From positions 1 through 16,147 of the forward strand of contig JBBINS010000057.1 of NCBI GenBank assembly GCA_037443765.1: a stretch of DNA of 16,147 nt, given 5' to 3'. Within the stretch, counting starts at the first letter, position 1, and each line of letters opens with the position of its first letter. Shown piece by piece: positions 12,745-16,147 of this stretch. The notes beneath the pieces are model-generated. The model saw only the letters and a program-made list of their open reading frames with translations. It was not told where the DNA came from and did no database searches. The position numbers and the translations under genes were made by a program. Source of the DNA: CAIKZZ01 sp037443765. GTDB taxonomy: Bacteria > Pseudomonadota > Gammaproteobacteria > Steroidobacterales > Steroidobacteraceae.

Positions 12745-13334
12745 CCGACCACCCGGCACCCGAGCGGCTGTACATCACGGCCGACGAACTGCTGGCCGAC
12801 TCGTTCCGGCTCGGCCTCAAGATCCTGGACAGCGGCTTCCGCCCGACGCACATCGTCGGCATCTGGCGCGGCGGCACGCCGGTCGGCATCGCGGTCCAGG
12901 AGCTGCTCGACTTCTTCGGCGTCGAGACCGACCACGTGGCGATCCGCACCTCGCTCTACACCGGCATCGGCACGACCGCGACGCGGGTGCAGGTGCACGG
13001 GCTCGGCTACATCGTGCGCCACACGCGCGCCGAGGACGCGCTGCTGATCGTCGACGACGTCTACGACTCCGGGCGCAGCATCCGGCAGGTCATCGACGAG
13101 CTCCGCGTCCGCTGCGGCGCGAACACGCCCGAGATCCGCGTCGCGACCGTGTACGCGAAGCCCGCCAACAGCCTGCCGTGCGGCGTGCCGCACTACTACC
13201 TGCACGAGACCGATCGCTGGCTGGTATTCCCGCACGAACTCAGCGGCCTCACGCTCGACGAGCTGCTGGCGCGCAAGCCCGGCATCGAGGCGATCCGCGA
13301 GCGGCTCGTGGCGCTGCGCGACCGGCAACGCTGA
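12741..13334 (+). CDS. Purine-type phosphoribosyltransferase (COG2236-like, probable hypoxanthine/xanthine PRTase)
   Basis: A 197-residue type I phosphoribosyltransferase. The PRPP-binding loop is LLIVDDVYDSGRS (101-113), with two acidic residues then D-S-G-R-S; an earlier THIVGIWRGGTPVG (36-49) forms the pyrophosphate-binding loop, and TDRWLVFPHEL (157-167) with the KPANSLP segment (140-146) is typical of the COG2236 Hpt1 group, annotated as hypoxanthine/xanthine PRTases. It would turn a free base and PRPP into a nucleotide in the cytosol. The GTG start is forced, since no other start lies between it and the upstream in-frame stop. It converges on a purine permease gene 15 bases away, with a nucleoside hydrolase beyond, which supports a purine base as substrate. 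Base specificity cannot be read from sequence alone. Confidence 0.85.
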   Translation: MTDHPAPERLYITADELLADSFRLGLKILDSGFRPTHIVGIWRGGTPVGIAVQELLDFFGVETDHVAIRTSLYTGIGTTATRVQVHGLGYIVRHTRAEDALLIVDDVYDSGRSIRQVIDELRVRCGANTPEIRVATVYAKPANSLPCGVPHYYLHETDRWLVFPHELSGLTLDELLARKPGIEAIRERLVALRDRQR

Positions 13335-13349
13335 GCCGGCAGCGCCGCC

Positions 13350-14669
13350 TCAGGCGACGTAGACGAAGCGCGCGATGCAGAGCGCGGCGAGCACGTAGAC
13401 CAGCCAGTCGCTCGCCCGCGCCTTGCCGCCCAAGAGCTTGAGGAGCGCGTGGCTCGTGATGCCGAACGCGAGGCCGTTCGCGATCGAGTAGCTGAGCGGG
13501 ATCATGATCACCGTCAGGAACGCGGGAATCGACTCGGCGGGTTCGACCCAGTCCACCTCGGCGAGCGCGCCCATCATCATGCCGCCGACCAGGATCAGCG
13601 CCGGCGCGGTCGCCGCCGCCGGGATCGACTGCACGAGCGGCGCGAAGAACAGCGTGCAGAGGAACAGCACGCCGACGACGACGCTCGTCAGGCCGGTGCG
13701 CCCGCCGACCGCGACGCCGGCCGCGCTCTCGACGTAGCTGGTGACGGGGCTCGTGCCCACGAGCGCGCCGGCCGCCATCGCCAGCGAGTCGACGACGAGG
13801 ATGCGGTTGAGGCGCGGGATCGTGCCGTCCGGCGCCGCGAGGCCGGCCTTCTTCGTGACCGCGACCAGCGTGCCGATGTTGTCGAAGAGGTCGACGAACA
13901 GGAACACGAACACGATCTCGACGAGCGACAGGCCGAGGCCGCCCTTGAGGTTGAGCGCCGCCGGCAGGTCGAGCCGGAACGCGGTCGCGGCGAGATCGCC
14001 GACGTGGTACGCGCCGGGTGCGACCTGCCCGAGGCCGACCAGCCAGCCGACGGCGGCCGTGAACAGGATGCCGAGCAGCATCGCCCCGCGCACCCGCCGC
14101 GCCTGCAGCGTCGCGATGACCAGCAGTCCGAACAGCGCCAGCGCCGTTGCCGGCGTCGTCAGGTGCCCGAGCCCGACCATGGTGCCGCGGGCCGCGACGA
14201 TCACGCCCGCGTCCGCCAGGCCGACGAAGGCGATGAACAGCCCGACGCCGCCGGCGACCGCGGCGAACAGCGAACGCGGCACCGCGCTCATGATGAGCTG
14301 GCGGACGCCGACGACGGTCAGCAGCAGGAACGCGACGCCTGACAGGAACACGCAGCCGAGCGCGGTCTGCCACGGCAGTCCCATGCCCTTGACGACGGTG
14401 AACGTGAAGTAGGCGTTGAGACCCATGCCGGGCGCGAGCGCCAGCGGGTAGTTCGAGACGAGCCCCATCAGGATGCTGGCGAACCCGGCGGCAAGGCAGG
14501 TGGCCGCGGCGACGCCCGCCACCGGCAGGCCCGCCTCGCCGAGGATCACCGGATTGACGACCACGATGTACGCCATCGTCAGGAAGGTGGTCAGCCCCGC
14601 GAGCAGCTCGGTGCGCACGGAGCTCTGGTGCGCGGCCAGCCGGAAGTACCGTTCGAGCATGCCGGCCAT
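13350..14669 (-). CDS. AzgA-family purine permease (NCS2 superfamily)
   Basis: About 439 residues and 12-14 hydrophobic segments make up an inner-membrane proton symporter for purine bases (adenine, guanine or hypoxanthine in characterised members such as E. coli PurP/GhxP). Family landmarks are VRTELLAGLTTFLTMAYIVVVNP near the N-terminus (read in two overlapping pieces), LAPGMGLNAYFTF, FLFVDLFDNIGTLVAV with the conserved Asp residues, and GTSPVTSYVESAAGVAVGGRTG. Three starts are possible: GTG 14681, ATG 14669 and ATG 14660. I took 14669 because GGTGA lies 8 bases ahead; 14660 (MLERYFRL) fits many homologues equally well. It is divergent from the nucleoside hydrolase and convergent with the phosphoribosyltransferase, consistent with importing bases for salvage. 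Which base is carried is not decided by the sequence. Confidence 0.92.
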   Translation of the reverse strand: MAGMLERYFRLAAHQSSVRTELLAGLTTFLTMAYIVVVNPVILGEAGLPVAGVAAATCLAAGFASILMGLVSNYPLALAPGMGLNAYFTFTVVKGMGLPWQTALGCVFLSGVAFLLLTVVGVRQLIMSAVPRSLFAAVAGGVGLFIAFVGLADAGVIVAARGTMVGLGHLTTPATALALFGLLVIATLQARRVRGAMLLGILFTAAVGWLVGLGQVAPGAYHVGDLAATAFRLDLPAALNLKGGLGLSLVEIVFVFLFVDLFDNIGTLVAVTKKAGLAAPDGTIPRLNRILVVDSLAMAAGALVGTSPVTSYVESAAGVAVGGRTGLTSVVVGVLFLCTLFFAPLVQSIPAAATAPALILVGGMMMGALAEVDWVEPAESIPAFLTVIMIPLSYSIANGLAFGITSHALLKLLGGKARASDWLVYVLAALCIARFVYVA

Positions 14670-14735
14670 CGTGTCGATCACCCGCGTCGGTGGGAACCGC
14701 GCGCGGCCCGGCGGGGCGCGCGACCCGGTGGCGGA

Positions 14736-14741
14736 ACTGTA
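14736..14741 (-). promoter_or_regulatory. Possible -10 element for the purine permease gene
   Basis: On the minus strand TACAGT (four of six) lies 67 bases ahead of the chosen permease start in the divergent gap. The region upstream has no clear -35, so support is weak. The rest of the 193-base gap between the two start codons is GC-rich and, apart from the promoter on the other strand, shows nothing I can name. Confidence 0.22.
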
Positions 14742-14786
14742 CCGGAAAACGCCGGGTCCGCAGCCCGCGCGCCGTCGGCGGCGTGG

Positions 14787-14814
14787 TTGCCGCCGCGACG
14801 CGAGGCGTTACACT
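14787..14814 (+). promoter_or_regulatory. Probable promoter of the nucleoside hydrolase gene
   Basis: TTGCCG (14787-14792, four of six -35 bases) and TACACT (14809-14814, four of six -10 bases) are spaced by 16 bases. The predicted start near 14821 gives a leader of about 42 bases before the ATG at 14863, which has GGGAGA 5 bases ahead. Position in a divergent intergenic gap supports it. Confidence 0.45.
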
Positions 14815-14862
14815 CGCCCGCAGCGCGCCGGTGCGCGGCCGGCTCGAACCGCGGGAGAACCC

Positions 14863-15999
14863 ATGCGACGTCTGCCCCTCTGGTGCCTCTGGGCCGCCAT
14901 CGCCGCAGTGCCCGCGACGGCGGCGACGGCCGCGCCGCGCCTCGTCGTCATCGACCAGGACGGGTCGGGGCCCGGCGGGTCGAACATGATGTCGATGATG
15001 GTGCTGCTGCAGTCGCCGGACGTCGAAGTCCTCGGCATCACGATCGTCACCGGCAACGCCTGGCGCGACGACGAGGCGCGCCACACGCTGCGCATGCTCG
15101 AGCTGATCGGCCGCACCGACGTCCCGGTCGCGCTCGGCGCGGTGTTCCCGCTGGTGCGGACCGAGCAGGAGACACGGCTGATGGTGCCGCTGGCCGGTCA
15201 GGTCGGCTGGCTCGGCGCCTGGGGCCAGAAGCCCGAGTTCGCGACGGTGCCGTTGAGCGCGAAGGTCGGCCCGCGACCGGCGGTGCTCCCGGGCCCGTTC
15301 GACACGCCACCGCTCGTCGAGGGCGAGCCGCGCACGCAGCCGATCGCCGAGGACGCCGCCCACTTCCTGATCCGGCAGGTGCACGCGCACCCGCACCAGG
15401 TCACCGTCTACGCGGCCGGCCCCTTGACCGACATCGCGCTCGCGATCGCGATCGACCCGCATTTCGCGGAGCTCGCGCAGGGCCTCGTCGTCATGGGCAG
15501 CAGCCTCAATCCGCAGACCGACGACCCGGAGTTCGCCTCGAGCCCGCGCCACGAGTTCAACTTCTGGTTCGACCCCGAGGCCGCCCGGATCACGCTGCGC
15601 GCCCGCTGGCCGCGCATCGACGTCACGACCGTCGACGTCTCGATCAAGGCGATGTTCACGCAGGAGATGCTGGACGCGATCGCGAAGTCGCCGCACCCGG
15701 CGGCGCAGTACATCGCCCGCTACTCCGCGGAGCGCTACTACCTGTGGGACGAACTGGCCGCGTGCGCCTGGCTCGAACCCGCGATCATCACGAAGGAGCG
15801 CACGCTCTACATGGACGTCGACGTCAGCCACGGCCCCGCCTACGGCGAGACGCTGACCTGGAGCGAGGAACTGAAGCCCGCCGTCGACCTTCAGCTCGTG
15901 CACGCGCAGGTCGACGTCGATCTGCCGCGCTTCCGGCGCCAGTTCGTCGAGCTCATGTCGGCGCCGACGCCGCGGGGTAGCCGCGCGCCGACGCGCTAG
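14863..15999 (+). CDS. Secreted nucleoside hydrolase-like protein with altered metal motif
   Basis: A 378-residue protein with a signal peptide: basic MRR, hydrophobic LWCLWAAIAAV, and AxA cleavage sites near residues 20 or 23. The mature part follows the inosine-uridine nucleoside hydrolase fold: VVIDQDGSG (28-36), SPDVEVLGITIVTGNAW (51-67), RMLELIGRTDVPVALGA (77-93), VYAAGPLTDIALAIA (182-196), EFNFWFDPEAARI (231-243) and a late Asp in LWDELAA (294-300). Family enzymes cut the N-glycosidic bond of nucleosides to base and ribose. The canonical DxDxGxDD calcium-binding motif is replaced by DQDGSGPGGSN (31-41), so activity or specificity may differ; I believe a group of exported homologues shares a PGG-containing form. 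The ATG at 14863 has GGAGA 4 bases ahead; the frame is open far upstream but without family resemblance. The context suggests periplasmic nucleoside breakdown feeding the adjacent purine permease. Confidence 0.87.
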   Translation: MRRLPLWCLWAAIAAVPATAATAAPRLVVIDQDGSGPGGSNMMSMMVLLQSPDVEVLGITIVTGNAWRDDEARHTLRMLELIGRTDVPVALGAVFPLVRTEQETRLMVPLAGQVGWLGAWGQKPEFATVPLSAKVGPRPAVLPGPFDTPPLVEGEPRTQPIAEDAAHFLIRQVHAHPHQVTVYAAGPLTDIALAIAIDPHFAELAQGLVVMGSSLNPQTDDPEFASSPRHEFNFWFDPEAARITLRARWPRIDVTTVDVSIKAMFTQEMLDAIAKSPHPAAQYIARYSAERYYLWDELAACAWLEPAIITKERTLYMDVDVSHGPAYGETLTWSEELKPAVDLQLVHAQVDVDLPRFRRQFVELMSAPTPRGSRAPTR

Positions 16000-16010
16000 G
16001 CGGGCACGCT

Positions 16011-16028
16011 CGCGGGCGTCCGCCCGCG
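16011..16028 (+). terminator. Short hairpin after the nucleoside hydrolase gene
   Basis: CGCGGGC (16011-16017) and GCCCGCG (16022-16028) pair perfectly around a 4-base loop, 12 bases after the stop codon. All seven pairs are G-C. No T-run follows, so termination is only suggested. Confidence 0.33.
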
Positions 16029-16059
16029 ACCGGGAATGGCGGGGGCACCGGTCGGCGCG

Positions 16060-16090
16060 GCGGGCCAGCGCGCGTGGCGCGCCGGCCCGC
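16060..16090 (+). terminator. Strong long hairpin, second terminator-like structure
   Basis: GCGGGCC (16060-16066) pairs with GGCCCGC (16084-16090), and inside them GCGCGC (16068-16073) pairs with GCGCGC (16077-16082) across a 3-base loop; a single A/C mismatch separates the two blocks. Thirteen G-C pairs make it the most stable hairpin I found. It lies in the 148-base stretch after the nucleoside hydrolase, where I see no gene, and no T-run follows. Confidence 0.42.
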
Positions 16091-16147
16091 AGGGGCTAGG
16101 GCATCGGCCTACGGCGCCGCGGCGCGTCCGGTCGAGCGAACGTCCCA

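Noticed and set aside
12537..13328. 263-codon minus-strand frame opposite the phosphoribosyltransferase
   Set aside because: The plus-strand protein has a full PRPP motif; the minus frame has no motif and no ribosome-binding site.
14682..14862. Purine riboswitch or similar structured RNA ahead of the permease or hydrolase
   Set aside because: The leaders are short and GC-rich, and I could not find the conserved purine-riboswitch core sequences; only ordinary promoter-like hexamers are seen.
13249..15903. Open frame of 884 codons on the minus strand across the permease and nucleoside hydrolase
   Set aside because: It overlaps three recognised genes, is Arg-rich with no motif, and covers the divergent promoter region; a composition shadow.

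Overview
The window is a very GC-rich (roughly 70% or more by eye) bacterial chromosome segment made mostly of conserved housekeeping genes. The minus-strand gene order rlmH - maf - rng - yhdP - nitrilase - tldD, together with purE-purK, points to a proteobacterium. A gammaproteobacterium is the best guess, because rng next to yhdP is familiar there; a betaproteobacterium cannot be excluded. I see no insertion sequence, integrase, CRISPR array, rRNA or tRNA.

Layout. Positions 1-1700 (plus): the tail of an unidentified gene, then purE and purK overlapping by 4 bases (de novo purine synthesis, AIR carboxylation). Positions 1701-3116 (plus): a spacer with a hairpin and a good sigma70-type promoter drives a single ATPase gene whose product joins an ExeA/GspA-type AAA domain to a complete C-terminal FHA domain. 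Positions 12459 down to 3137 (minus): a long tight run, rlmH, then after a 134-base gap maf, rng, yhdP, a Nit1-type amidase, tldD and a small two-helix membrane protein. Gaps inside the maf-to-tldD part are 9-11 bases or a 4-base overlap, so it is very probably one operon. It covers nucleotide-pool or house-cleaning functions (maf, nit), RNA processing (rng), envelope lipid transport (yhdP) and a peptidase (tldD). Positions 12741-15999: three genes in alternating orientation form a probable purine-salvage group. These are a COG2236-type phosphoribosyltransferase (plus), an AzgA-family purine permease (minus) and a secreted nucleoside hydrolase (plus). An exported hydrolase could free bases, the permease could import them and the phosphoribosyltransferase could convert them to nucleotides.

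The most unusual points are: the FHA-fused ExeA ATPase standing alone; a nucleoside hydrolase whose N-terminal metal-binding motif is strongly altered; two divergent genes (rlmH and the phosphoribosyltransferase) that each lack a visible Shine-Dalgarno but each follow a tiny ORF with a good one that ends at their start codon; a possible leaderless purE transcript; and a 24-base perfect palindrome inside tldD. I found no clearly new multi-gene defence or biosynthetic system; most of the window is ordinary conserved sequence.
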